From the NCBI GenBank assembly GCA_015060325.1, contig SUYQ01000001.1, positions 124,001 through 188,000 of the forward strand: a stretch of 64,000 bases of DNA. The letters run 5' to 3'. The DNA is from Bacteroidales bacterium (GTDB taxonomy: Bacteria; Bacteroidota; Bacteroidia; Bacteroidales; UBA932). Shown in pieces: positions 1 through 8,392 of the stretch (position 1 is its first letter; each line of letters begins with the position of its first letter). Under the pieces are notes generated by a model. The model saw only the letters and a program-made list of their open reading frames with translations, was not told where the DNA came from and made no database searches. Made by a program: the position numbers and the translations under genes.

Positions 1-365
1 CCGCCGGCCTCCACTCGTGCCTTGACCCTTTCCACTGCCATTTCAGGACTCTTCAGCCAGAAATAAAGCAATGTGACCGTATATCCGACTGCCTGTGCCA
101 TTTCTACAGTTCTCATCAGGGTCCTGGTGGCAAGGGTTGTCTCTACAGCAAAGTCCTGCTGCCTCTTGAGCAGATAACGTATCTTGAGCAGCATATAGCG
201 GCTGGCCTGGATGGATGCCTTGGACGGATCGAAGGGTGAAAGTCCTTTAGCGAATTCATCCGAGTTTACAAATTCGCTGCATTCCAGCATCTCCGGCAGC
301 AGCGAATATGAAGCGGTGGTCTTTCCCGCTCCGTTGCAACCTGATATTATATAGAGTCTTGGCAT
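1..365 (-). CDS. zeta-toxin-like P-loop kinase (partial, N-terminal part)
   Basis: Reverse-strand reading frame starting with ATG at 365 and running off the left edge, about 121 residues visible. It opens with MPRLYIISGCNGAGKTT, a Walker A motif at residues 9-17, followed by a segment rich in NSDEFAKGLSPF and an AVETTLATRT motif. This is the pattern of the zeta-toxin-like ATPase family (COG4185 type), small kinases whose toxic members phosphorylate UDP-sugar precursors of peptidoglycan. Whether this member is a toxin is not visible; no epsilon-type antitoxin precedes it. It follows the TIGR02757 gene with a one-base gap, so the two are probably co-transcribed. Confidence 0.8.
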   Translation of the reverse strand, partial: MPRLYIISGCNGAGKTTASYSLLPEMLECSEFVNSDEFAKGLSPFDPSKASIQASRYMLLKIRYLLKRQQDFAVETTLATRTLMRTVEMAQAVGYTVTLLYFWLKSPEMAVERVKARVEAG

Positions 366-366
366 A

Positions 367-1068
367 TCACTTATTGTTTACTCCGTATCCGAATAATGCA
401 AAGTCTCCCATGCATGGGTCGTCCGGCCATATTTCCTTGAAAACGTCCGTTATTTCTCTGGCGGTGACAATGTCCTTCTGCCTGCGGGAAGTGAGTCCTA
501 ATTCAGTTGCCTGAGCATAGACATGCACGTCCAGCGGGATTATAAGTGACTTCTTGTCGGAACTCTTCCATATCCCAAGATCAACCTTCCCGTCATCCCG
601 GACAAGCCATCTGCGCATCATGCTGATCTTTTTGTTGGGTGCTTTCCTGTCTTCCTTCTGCCCGAAGACCATGCATCTCAATTCCATGTCAGTCATGCCT
701 TCCAGAGTGTCCCTGGTCATGTATGTTTCCTTGAGTCTGCGGCATATCCCTGCAAACTCGCTCCATTTGATCGTCCTGTGAAGACTGACCTCCTCATCTC
801 TGTACTCTCCGTTCATCACATATGCGTACGGCTTCCAGTCCATCTCGTCCAGCATTCTGCCACAATCTCTTACGATCATCGCGCGTCTGCCCCATGCCAG
901 GTGTGATGCCAGAAGTGCCGCCACTTCCACATCCTGGACAGATGCTTCATTCATCGCATACTTTCCAGCGAAATGCCTGGGGAAGATGATGGGATCCTCC
1001 TCAAAATACTTCGGGTCATTGTATTCTTGAGCCCACCCGACGAGGGTCTCTTTGAGAGCATTGTCCAT
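367..1068 (-). CDS. TIGR02757 (DUF2400) family protein
   Basis: 233 residues beginning MDNALKETLVGWAQEYNDP. The features DDP-IFPRHF near the N-terminus, VEVAALLASHLAWGRRAMIV in the middle and PLDVHVYAQATELGL towards the C-terminus match the TIGR02757 family of Bacteroidetes, whose function is not established to my knowledge. The late IPLDVHV-x-RxxxxLGL pattern recalls helix-hairpin-helix DNA glycosylase folds, but that is only a resemblance. The gene ends one base before the zeta-like kinase start. A promoter-like element lies only a few bases upstream of its ATG, so the transcript may be nearly leaderless. Confidence 0.85.
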   Translation of the reverse strand: MDNALKETLVGWAQEYNDPKYFEEDPIIFPRHFAGKYAMNEASVQDVEVAALLASHLAWGRRAMIVRDCGRMLDEMDWKPYAYVMNGEYRDEEVSLHRTIKWSEFAGICRRLKETYMTRDTLEGMTDMELRCMVFGQKEDRKAPNKKISMMRRWLVRDDGKVDLGIWKSSDKKSLIIPLDVHVYAQATELGLTSRRQKDIVTAREITDVFKEIWPDDPCMGDFALFGYGVNNK

Positions 1069-1077
1069 AATAACTTA

Positions 1078-1106
1078 CAAATATACAAAAAATGACCGGT
1101 ACACAA
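1078..1106 (-). promoter_or_regulatory. Bacteroidetes-type promoter of the TIGR02757 gene
   Basis: On the minus strand TATATTTG (plus positions 1078-1085) fits the -7 consensus TAnnTTTG, and TTG (1104-1106) sits 18 bases upstream as the -33 element. The expected transcription start is about 1072, only about 4 bases before the ATG. The -33 element falls in the loop of the preceding gene's terminator hairpin. Confidence 0.45.
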
Positions 1107-1122
1107 TGCTGTGACCGGTCAT
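1087..1122 (-). terminator. Rho-independent terminator of the POT transporter
   Basis: ATGACCGGT (1092-1100) pairs with ACCGGTCAT (1114-1122), extended by CAC/GTG with one bulged base around a six-base loop. On the minus strand the hairpin is followed directly by a run of T (plus A at 1087-1091). It lies 22 bases beyond the transporter stop codon. Confidence 0.7.
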
Positions 1123-1143
1123 AAATATCAATAAGTGATTGAT

Positions 1144-3063
1144 TTACTTGGTAGCATCCTCGAGCTTCTTCATCATGACAAACATGAAGAGTGCCGAGAG
1201 GAGACAGAGTCCGACGAACACTGCCCATACAGACCAGAGCGGGAGACCTCCCCAGAGGAATCCTCCTACTGCAACGAGGAAGTTTCCGATTGCGGTAGCA
1301 ACGAACCAGCCACCCATCATCATACCCTTATACTTAGGAGGGGCAACCTTCGATACGAATGAGATACCCATTGGAGAGAGAAGAAGCTCTGCAAAAGTAA
1401 GGATGAGGTATGTGAAGATGAGCCAATAAGATGATGTGCGTGTCTCCTTGTGCTTTTCAGTGAGACTCTTGATAGTGGTTTCTGCCTCTGCCACTTCAGG
1501 AATTGCAGTATTTACGTCGCCGGCTGCATCTGTGTTTGCAAGGATTTCCATCTTTGCATCAAAAGCCTGGGTGTAAAGAGACGTTTTCTTGGTATTCTTT
1601 TCTTTCTTCAGTTTCTCAAGATACTCCTGCTGAGTCTTGATTGTCTTTTGAATATTCTTGGTGTAGAGAATGTTGGCTGCAACCTTTACTGAGTCATTCT
1701 CCTGCCAATCTTTCTTGACAATGTTTCCTGTTGTAGTTACTTTGACAGAGTCTCCTACTGTGAGGTCGTCAAGCTTGATGTTGCTTATGTCAAGAGTGTG
1801 TCCCTTGATGATGCTGTTCTGCTGTTCAGCAAACTTGATACCGTTTGTAACAGCGATTGCCTTACTCTGCTGATCAGGCGTGTTGAGGTCTTTTGAGCCG
1901 ACAGCCATGATTGCGAATCCGATAGCTGCAACGAGCATACCGTATGCGATCTTGCGAGGTGCTGAAGGCTCCTTGCCTTTCTTAGCAAGAGCTCCGAAGA
2001 TTGCCATCGATACTGGAGTGAGGGCAACAACGTAGAATGGGTTGAACTGCTGGAAGATAGGAGCATCAATGCCCTTAGTCGCGTTGGATGAACCTGTTAT
2101 ACGGTATACAAGGTATGCCAGAATGAGTGTAGACAATGAACCTGAAAGAAGTTTTTCCTTGGTGGTTGTGCTTTGGGCTATACCGAATGCTGCATATACC
2201 GCAACGATGATGAGGGCCAGGTTCCATACGTCAAAGAGCATTGTGGTGGCTCCGGTAACTGAAGTCTCTGTAAATTCATCAGCAAAGTATGTGAGGGTGA
2301 GACCGTTCTGATGGAATGCCATCCAGAAGAAGATCACAACGGCAAATACGAGGACGAGTGCAGTGATACGTGACTTTGTCTCGGCCGGTGTGAGGTTGTC
2401 TTCGATCTGAACCTCTCCCTTCTTTCTTTCTCCGCCTTCTACATGCTTGAATGTAGAACGGAATGCATAGTATATCGCCATTGAAGCTATGAGGGAAACG
2501 CATGCTACTGCAAATGAGAAGTGGTATGCATCATTTCCTGAGAAGCCTAGAGAGTTCTCAGCCCATCCCTTGATGCCGAGTGCAGCTGAAGGAGCGAAGA
2601 GGGAACCCAGGTTGATCGCCATGTAGAACAGAGAGAATGCAGAGTCTCTTCTGTCGGAATATTTAGGATCGTCGTAAAGGTTTCCGACCATCACCTGGAG
2701 GTTACCTTTGAAGAGTCCTGTTCCGACACTGATGAGCAGAAGTGCTGCAATCATTGCAATCATTGCGATCAGATCGCCTCCCAGAGGGACGGACAGAAGC
2801 AGGTAGCCGAGGAACATTACAGTGATACCGATGGTTACCATCTTGCCGAATCCGTACTTGTCGGCCATGATACCTCCGATCAGCGGCATGAAATATACCA
2901 GACCGAGGAATGTAGAATAAATAGCTCCTGCTGTTCCGGGTTCGAGATTGAAGTTTGCGCGCAGGAAGAGTGCGAATACTGCCAGCATCGTGTAGTATCC
3001 GAAACGTTCACCTGTGTTGGCCAGGGCCAAGACAAAGAGACCTTTTGGATGTCCTTTAAACAT
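1144..3063 (-). CDS. POT/PTR family proton-coupled peptide transporter with a large insertion
   Basis: 639 residues. The N-terminal FKGHPKGLFVLALANTGERFGYY is the ExxER-type signature region of POT di/tripeptide transporters (major facilitator superfamily), and GTGLFKGNLQVMVGNLY is the second conserved POT motif. Family members usually have about 450-520 residues. The excess here is a hydrophilic stretch at about residues 410-550, between transmembrane segments, with a Lys/Glu-rich part (about 478-500) that looks like a coiled coil. The C-terminal helices resume with SSYWLIFTYLILTFAELLLS. Expected role: inner-membrane uptake of short peptides, which fits the nearby PepD and PepT-like peptidases. 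It has its own promoter and terminator. Confidence 0.93.
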   Translation of the reverse strand: MFKGHPKGLFVLALANTGERFGYYTMLAVFALFLRANFNLEPGTAGAIYSTFLGLVYFMPLIGGIMADKYGFGKMVTIGITVMFLGYLLLSVPLGGDLIAMIAMIAALLLISVGTGLFKGNLQVMVGNLYDDPKYSDRRDSAFSLFYMAINLGSLFAPSAALGIKGWAENSLGFSGNDAYHFSFAVACVSLIASMAIYYAFRSTFKHVEGGERKKGEVQIEDNLTPAETKSRITALVLVFAVVIFFWMAFHQNGLTLTYFADEFTETSVTGATTMLFDVWNLALIIVAVYAAFGIAQSTTTKEKLLSGSLSTLILAYLVYRITGSSNATKGIDAPIFQQFNPFYVVALTPVSMAIFGALAKKGKEPSAPRKIAYGMLVAAIGFAIMAVGSKDLNTPDQQSKAIAVTNGIKFAEQQNSIIKGHTLDISNIKLDDLTVGDSVKVTTTGNIVKKDWQENDSVKVAANILYTKNIQKTIKTQQEYLEKLKKEKNTKKTSLYTQAFDAKMEILANTDAAGDVNTAIPEVAEAETTIKSLTEKHKETRTSSYWLIFTYLILTFAELLLSPMGISFVSKVAPPKYKGMMMGGWFVATAIGNFLVAVGGFLWGGLPLWSVWAVFVGLCLLSALFMFVMMKKLEDATK

Positions 3064-3139
3064 AGTTTTGAAGTTTTATTTGATTTAAAATTGTTTGTCT
3101 GTCTTTATGCTTGGAAGAGTTATTCTTCATGACAACCGA

Positions 3140-3169
3140 CAAAGATAATAAAATTAATTTATAGCCAAA
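3140..3169 (-). promoter_or_regulatory. Promoter of the POT transporter
   Basis: Minus-strand TATCTTTG (plus 3140-3147) with TTTG (3166-3169) 18 bases upstream matches the Bacteroidetes consensus. The expected start near 3134 gives a leader of about 70 bases. Confidence 0.55.
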
Positions 3170-3195
3170 ATACCTGAAATCAAGAGGAAATTTGG

Positions 3196-3203
3196 TATCT
3201 TTG
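3196..3203 (+). promoter_or_regulatory. -7 element for the acyltransferase-DUF4831 operon
   Basis: TATCTTTG matches TAnnTTTG exactly; no good -33 TTTG is visible at the usual distance. It lies 72 bases before the acyltransferase ATG, divergent from the POT promoter. Confidence 0.4.
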
Positions 3204-3275
3204 CTTGATTTAATGTGCCTATCGCTGTCTGGCGAGTGGCGAGAGATTGTGTACTTTTAGCTTAATGAGCAGATA

Positions 3276-4184
3276 ATGAAGAAGTTGCTTGTAAATATAT
3301 CACGAGGCTTTCTGGTGATGTTGTCGTGGCTCCCTTTGAAATTTCATTATTTCATGGGACGGATTTTGGCATGGATGATGCGGAAAATATTCCGATATCG
3401 TTATTCGGTAGTGCTGACGAATGTCGCGCGTTCGTTTCCTGAGAAGAGTTATAAGCAGGTCGCCAGAATTGCAGACGGATTCTATGCCCACCTTGGTGAA
3501 CTTATAGCTGAGACGATATGGTTCAGCGGCAGCAAGCCAGAGCGCTTGTGCAAAAGCGGAATCGTTAACTTTACCAATCCGGAACTTCTGGCCGAATATT
3601 TCGAGAAGAGCCCTAGCATGACCGTATTGAGTACTCATTGCGGAAACTGGGAGCTGCTGGGCGGAATCTTTGCATATCTCAAAAAATCAGGATGTACCTA
3701 TCCTTTCACTCCGGAACACATGAGGGTCGTTTACAAAAAGTTGTCCAGTGATGTGGCTGATGAAGTGTTCAAGAGAAACAGGGTATATCCTATTGGAGAG
3801 GGACGCGAGCAGTGTACGATAGAGTCATCCAATATACTGAGATACATAGTAGCTCACAGGAATCAGAAAAAGATCTATGTCTATCCGACTGATCAGGCGC
3901 CGTACTACCGTGTAGGAAAGCACTTTGTCGGGCAGTTCATGAACCAGCCGACAAACACGATGCAGGGAAGTGTCGGACTGGCATGCAAACTTTCTCACTC
4001 AGTCATGTATCTGAAGATGAGAAGAGTGGAGCGTGGAAGATATGATATGACCTTGATTCCGATATGTGAAGATGCATCTGAATTCACACCGGAGGAATTG
4101 ATAAGAAAATATTATGACCTGCTTGAGGAGGAGATCCGCGAAACTCCTTCAAACTGGCTTTGGTCGCATAAAAGATGGAAATAA
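3276..4184 (+). CDS. LpxL/HtrB-type lipid A acyltransferase family protein
   Basis: 302 residues. The motif STHCGNWELLGG (about residues 113-124) is the HX4E catalytic signature of the lysophospholipid/lipid A late acyltransferase family. A hydrophobic, basic N-terminus (FLVMLSWLPLKFHYFMGRILAWM) suggests inner-membrane attachment, and the C-terminal SNWLWSHKRWK is typical of the family. Expected role: transfer of a secondary acyl chain onto a Kdo2-lipid A-like acceptor in the inner membrane. It is followed 11 bases later by the DUF4831 gene, so they likely share a transcript. The exact acceptor cannot be read from sequence. Confidence 0.9.
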   Translation: MKKLLVNISRGFLVMLSWLPLKFHYFMGRILAWMMRKIFRYRYSVVLTNVARSFPEKSYKQVARIADGFYAHLGELIAETIWFSGSKPERLCKSGIVNFTNPELLAEYFEKSPSMTVLSTHCGNWELLGGIFAYLKKSGCTYPFTPEHMRVVYKKLSSDVADEVFKRNRVYPIGEGREQCTIESSNILRYIVAHRNQKKIYVYPTDQAPYYRVGKHFVGQFMNQPTNTMQGSVGLACKLSHSVMYLKMRRVERGRYDMTLIPICEDASEFTPEELIRKYYDLLEEEIRETPSNWLWSHKRWK

Positions 4185-4195
4185 TACTTACAGTT

Positions 4196-5245
4196 ATGAG
4201 AACTTTTATAAGATTTTCAGTTGCCATGATGCTGATGTTCCCACTTGCAGCATCGGCTCAGAAAAAGTCGGATCCTGAGGGATATCTGACCTATTCCTTG
4301 CCATCAACCACAATCATGCTTGAGGTTGAGGCTTTGCAGGAAAGATTTTACGCTGGCCCATATGCCAGATATGCTGAGAAATATCTCGGAATCAACGCTC
4401 GCCAGAAGGATGAGACATCTTTGCAGCTGACTGAGGTAAGGATGGTACCGCTTGTAGAGGCAGATCAGAACAGGCGTTATTCGTTGAATGTAAAGAAAGG
4501 ACAGCTGGATGGAGCGTTCCTGAAACTTGCATCAGTGGGCCTGATATCATTTTCTGATGCCAGATATAGTGATGGCTCCGTATGGCGTTTCACGACTGAG
4601 GGACAGGGTGATTTCTCTGGAAAGGGAGTTTCCTCAAACATCACGTCAGAGGCCGCCACTCTGCACAGGAGTGGAAATAATTCAGGTAGCAAGGGAACCG
4701 TAAAGCAAAACATGCTTGTAGGCAAGACAACTGAGCAGAAGGCTGCTGAAGCAGCTGATATGATTCTGGAACTGAGAGAGCAACGTCTTCAGATCGTTAC
4801 GGGTGACACTGATGCGACATATAGTGGGGAAGCTATGGGTGCTGCAATTGCCGAACTTACCCGCCTTGAGGAGGAATATCTGACACTTTTTGTCGGTTAC
4901 TCTGAATTCCAGACTCAGAAGATGAACTTCGAGGTGCTTCCGTCCGCTGACAGTGAAGATCATATGTATGTCGCTTTCAGACTTTCTGATACTGAAGGTC
5001 TTGTGCCTGCCGACAATCTCTCAGGCAAGCCTGTAATCATGCAGATTGTTCCTCAGGAGTTTGCCCAGCCTGAAGTTCCTGCAGAGGAGGTCAAGAACAA
5101 GAAGGAAGTTCTCGCATATTATCGTATTCCGGCAATATGTGTAGTGAAACTGATGGATGGAGCAAATCTCCTGCTTCAGAGCCGCCTTCCGATCTATCAG
5201 CTCGGTCAGGAAAGCTCGCTTCCTGTAAATGTCATCCTGAAGTGA
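4196..5245 (+). CDS. DUF4831 family secreted/periplasmic protein
   Basis: 349 residues from the ATG at 4196, chosen because it gives a clean signal peptide (MRTFIRFSVAMMLMFPLAASAQ). The upstream ATG at 4175 overlaps the acyltransferase stop and would add seven residues. The body (YLTYSLPSTTIMLEVEALQE, RFYAGPYARYAEKYLGI, TEVRMVPLVEAD) matches the DUF4831 family of Bacteroidetes, function unknown to me. Co-transcription with a lipid A acyltransferase hints at an envelope role, by context only. The next gene lies behind a repeat array. Confidence 0.85.
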   Translation: MRTFIRFSVAMMLMFPLAASAQKKSDPEGYLTYSLPSTTIMLEVEALQERFYAGPYARYAEKYLGINARQKDETSLQLTEVRMVPLVEADQNRRYSLNVKKGQLDGAFLKLASVGLISFSDARYSDGSVWRFTTEGQGDFSGKGVSSNITSEAATLHRSGNNSGSKGTVKQNMLVGKTTEQKAAEAADMILELREQRLQIVTGDTDATYSGEAMGAAIAELTRLEEEYLTLFVGYSEFQTQKMNFEVLPSADSEDHMYVAFRLSDTEGLVPADNLSGKPVIMQIVPQEFAQPEVPAEEVKNKKEVLAYYRIPAICVVKLMDGANLLLQSRLPIYQLGQESSLPVNVILK

Positions 5246-5284
5246 TATGCCATCGCCCCGAAGTGACATTTCATTTCAAACTGG

Positions 5285-5434
5285 TTTGTCTGGCTGTCAT
5301 TTCGAGCGAGCTTGTCTGACTGTCATTTCGAATAGGCTTGTCTGACTGTCATTTCGAGCGAACTTGTCTGACTGTCATTTCGAATAGGCTTGTCTGACTG
5401 TCATTTCGAGCGAGCAAAGCGAGTCGAGAAATCT
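5285..5434 (+). repeat. Tandem array of TGTCATTTCGA repeat, site A
   Basis: TGTCATTTCGA occurs at 5295, 5321, 5347, 5373 and 5399, an exact 26-base period. Copies 1 and 3 continue GCGAG/GCGAA and copies 2 and 4 continue ATAGG, so there is a 52-base higher-order unit. Only the last copy is full length, ending GCGAGTCGAGAAATCT at 5434, which is 20 bases before the pepD ATG. No start, terminator hairpin or promoter consensus is evident inside it. Confidence 0.9.
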
Positions 5435-5454
5435 AATAACTAATATATAATACT

Positions 5455-6936
5455 ATGACAATCAAAGAACTGGATCCACAGGTAGTGTGGAAAAACTTTT
5501 ATGCACTGACACAGATTCCACGTCCTTCAAAGCACGAGGAGCTTGCAGTGGAATATATGTACAACTGGGGTAAGGAGCATGGTCTCGAGACCATCAAGGA
5601 CGAGATCGGAAACATCATCATCCGCAAGCCTGCAACTCCAGGATGTGAGAACATGAAGGGTGTTATCCTTCAGGGCCATATTGACATGGTGCCTCAGAAG
5701 AACAACGACACCGTTCATGATTTCGAGAAGGACCCTATCCATACATGGATCGACGGCGAGTGGGTGAAGGCCAAGGGAACGACCCTCGGTGCCGACAACG
5801 GACTTGGTGTTGCCATGGGTATGGCAGTCCTCGAGTCGACAGACCTCAAGCATGGCCCGATCGAGCTCCTCATCACTGTAGACGAAGAGACAGGTATGAC
5901 CGGAGCAAACGCTCTCAAACCAGGCCTTCTCCAGGGTGATATCCTCATCAACCTTGATTCAGAGACTGAGGGTGAGCTTTATGTAGGTTGCGCAGGTGGT
6001 CTTGATGCGTCAGCATCAGCTACATACGTTCCAGCTGAGGCTCCCGAGGCTCATCAGTGCTGGTCACTTGCCGTGAAGGGCTTCAAGGGAGGTCACTCAG
6101 GTATGGACATCATCCTTTGCAGAGGTAACGCAAACAAGGTAGCTGCACGTATCCTTTACGCTCTCATGACAAAGGCTGACGTAAAGCTTCTTGATCTTGA
6201 GGGAGGTACACTCCGCAATGCAATCCCTCGCGAGGCTTTTGCGACAGTTTATATCCCTGAGGCTAAGGTGGCTGAGGCAGAGAAGGTATTTGCTGAGGTT
6301 TCAGCTGCAATCAAGGCTGAGTACGCCGGTACTGACCCTGATTCTGAGTTCGTCTTCAAGCCTTATGAGTGTGCAGAAGGCGAGTGCTGCCATGGCGACG
6401 AGTGCAAGTATGTTCCGGAGGCTGACGCAATCCGCTTCATCCGCGCTATCATCGCTTGCCCTGACGGAGTCGAGCGCATGAGCAGCGAGATGCCAGGTCT
6501 CGTCGAGACTTCAAACAACCTTGCAATGGTCAAGATCGAGGCAGGTGAGTTCAGCGTGAAGACACTCATGAGAAGTTCTGTAGACACAGCGAAGGATGCT
6601 CTTGCTCAGAAGTTCGAGGCCATCTTTGCACTTGCAGGCATCGAGTCTTCTTTTGCGGGCGGATATTCAGGATGGGCACCAAACCCAGACTCAGCTATCC
6701 TCGCAACAATGAAGAAGGTATACAATGACCTCTATGGCAAAGAGCCAGCTGTCATGGCTATCCATGCAGGTCTTGAGTGTGGTATCCTCAGCGGTGCATA
6801 TCCACACTGGGATATGGTATCATGCGGTCCTACCCTCATGAGCCCTCACTCTCCTGATGAGCGTGCGAACATCCCTTCTGTGTCCAAGTGCTGGGAGTTC
6901 CTGAAGGCTGTTCTTGCGAACATCCCTGTAAAATAA
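5455..6936 (+). CDS. pepD: Aminoacyl-histidine dipeptidase (M20C)
   Basis: 493 residues, the normal PepD length. Metal and catalytic residues of the M20 clan are visible: H75 and D77 in GHIDMVPQ, D114 in GADNGLG, the pair E144-E145 in DEETGMTGA, D168 in NLDSE, and a late His in PHSPDER. A middle lid domain separates the two catalytic halves. It hydrolyses Xaa-His and other dipeptides in the cytoplasm. Start: ATG at 5455, 20 bases after a repeat array. The MATE gene follows after 5 bases. Codon use is notably regular (many CTC, ATC and AAG codons), suggesting high expression. Confidence 0.96.
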   Translation: MTIKELDPQVVWKNFYALTQIPRPSKHEELAVEYMYNWGKEHGLETIKDEIGNIIIRKPATPGCENMKGVILQGHIDMVPQKNNDTVHDFEKDPIHTWIDGEWVKAKGTTLGADNGLGVAMGMAVLESTDLKHGPIELLITVDEETGMTGANALKPGLLQGDILINLDSETEGELYVGCAGGLDASASATYVPAEAPEAHQCWSLAVKGFKGGHSGMDIILCRGNANKVAARILYALMTKADVKLLDLEGGTLRNAIPREAFATVYIPEAKVAEAEKVFAEVSAAIKAEYAGTDPDSEFVFKPYECAEGECCHGDECKYVPEADAIRFIRAIIACPDGVERMSSEMPGLVETSNNLAMVKIEAGEFSVKTLMRSSVDTAKDALAQKFEAIFALAGIESSFAGGYSGWAPNPDSAILATMKKVYNDLYGKEPAVMAIHAGLECGILSGAYPHWDMVSCGPTLMSPHSPDERANIPSVSKCWEFLKAVLANIPVK

Positions 6937-6941
6937 AGATC

Positions 6942-8258
6942 TTGCGACTGAACGTTTATAGAGATCTGTTGAAGCTCGGGCTGCCCATAATGATTGGGCA
7001 GCTCGGCGTCATTATATTGAGTTTTGCCGATACGATGATGGTCGGGCGCTACGGAGGTGGCGCACTGGGAGCGGCCAGCTTTGTGAATAACATGTTCAAC
7101 CTTGTCATCGTATTCTCTACAGGCTTTTCATATGGACTGACTCCCATAATAAGCAACCATTTCGGAAGAGGGGATGCGTCAGGAGTCGGACGCATGCTGC
7201 GCAATTCATTGGTTGTCAATGCCCTGGCTGCCCTTGCCTTGATGCTGATCATGTTTGTCCTCTATCTTTTCGTGGACAGGCTTGGACAGCCTGTGGAACT
7301 TCTTCCGCTCATACGTCCGTACTATCTCGTCCTGCTTGTCTCTCTGCTCTTCGTGCTTCTTTTCAATGCATTCAAGCAGTTTTCGGACGGAATAACGGAC
7401 ACCCTCACTCCGATGTATATTCTGCTCGGGGGTAATCTTCTTAACATTTTCGGGAACTGGCTTCTTATATACGGAAACTTGGGATTTCCTGAAATGGGAC
7501 TTCTTGGAGCGGGTATCTCTACGCTGGTATCCAGGATAGCAATGCTTCTGGTGTTCGTTCTGCTGTTCATGTCAGCACGTAGGTACCGGCCATATAAGGA
7601 AGGGTTCATGTCTTCCCGTATCAATACGGAGGATTCCCGTGCCCTGTACAAGATGGGAATGCCTGTCGGTTTGCAGATGGGGATGGAAACGGCATCCTTC
7701 AGCCTAAGCACCATAATGGTCGGATGGCTTGGCACCATGGCGCTGGAGGCTCATCAGGTCATGATTACTGTAGGACAGCTTGGTTTCATGATGTATTACG
7801 GAATGGCAGCCGCAGTGGCCGTCAAGGCCGGTTATCATCATGGCAGGGGAGAACTGCAGGGCGTTTCCGATAATGTGAGTGCCGGATTCCGGATCATTCT
7901 TGTCATGGCGGCGATGGTGTGCATCCCTCTGTTCATATTCAGGTCGCAGATCGGTTTTCTTTTCACTGACAATGCCGGTGTCGCTGCCCTTGTAGCTCAG
8001 CTTGTCATACCGTTCGTTGTCTATCAGTTCGGCGATGGAATGCAGTGCAACTATTCCAATGCCCTTCGCGGAATTTCAGACGTGAAGAAGGTCACTCGTT
8101 ATGCATTCATAGCCTACTTCCTCGTATCCCTTCCGGCAGCCTACATCATGGGCTTCATCTTCAACTGGGGGCTTGTCGGCATCTGGTTCTCCTTCCCGCT
8201 CGGCCTTACCACTGCCGGCCTCCTCTTCTACAGCCGCTACCGCCGCTCCATCCGCTAA
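6942..8258 (+). CDS. MATE family efflux transporter
   Basis: 438 residues if translation starts at TTG 6942. This start gives LRLNVYRDLLKLGLPIMIGQ, the usual beginning of Bacteroidales MATE proteins. The nearest ATG in frame (6888) lies 49 bases inside pepD and adds an unlikely CEHPCK tail. About twelve transmembrane segments are visible in two halves, with FADTMMVGRYGGGALGA early and ETASFSLSTIMVGWLG at the start of the second half, both typical MATE motifs. Expected role: Na+- or H+-driven export of drugs or metabolites across the inner membrane; substrate unknown. It ends before a strong bidirectional terminator. Confidence 0.93.
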   Translation: MRLNVYRDLLKLGLPIMIGQLGVIILSFADTMMVGRYGGGALGAASFVNNMFNLVIVFSTGFSYGLTPIISNHFGRGDASGVGRMLRNSLVVNALAALALMLIMFVLYLFVDRLGQPVELLPLIRPYYLVLLVSLLFVLLFNAFKQFSDGITDTLTPMYILLGGNLLNIFGNWLLIYGNLGFPEMGLLGAGISTLVSRIAMLLVFVLLFMSARRYRPYKEGFMSSRINTEDSRALYKMGMPVGLQMGMETASFSLSTIMVGWLGTMALEAHQVMITVGQLGFMMYYGMAAAVAVKAGYHHGRGELQGVSDNVSAGFRIILVMAAMVCIPLFIFRSQIGFLFTDNAGVAALVAQLVIPFVVYQFGDGMQCNYSNALRGISDVKKVTRYAFIAYFLVSLPAAYIMGFIFNWGLVGIWFSFPLGLTTAGLLFYSRYRRSIR

Positions 8259-8296
8259 ATCGGCTGGCGCATAACTCGTTGTCTATCAGTGAGATA

Positions 8297-8336
8297 CTAA
8301 AACCGCGTGCTCCCCTTGGGGAGCACGCGGTTTTAG
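8297..8336. terminator. Bidirectional terminator between MATE and the CyuA-like gene
   Basis: A perfect 19-base inverted repeat, arms 8297-8315 and 8318-8336 separated by two T, GC-rich inside with AAAA and TTTT at the outer ends. It can act on both strands between these convergent genes. Confidence 0.85.
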
Positions 8337-8392
8337 TAAGTTGTTGATTTGTAGTGGTTTGCGCGCCAGGCTGTTGTGTGTGGGGTGGGGGA

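Noticed and set aside
1..1068. Zeta-like kinase and TIGR02757 as a toxin-antitoxin pair
   Set aside because: TIGR02757 is a larger conserved protein with no antitoxin features, and the kinase is cut by the window edge.
5285..5434. Regular array resembling a small CRISPR
   Set aside because: The period is 26 bases and the 'spacers' are themselves repeated; no cas genes are nearby.
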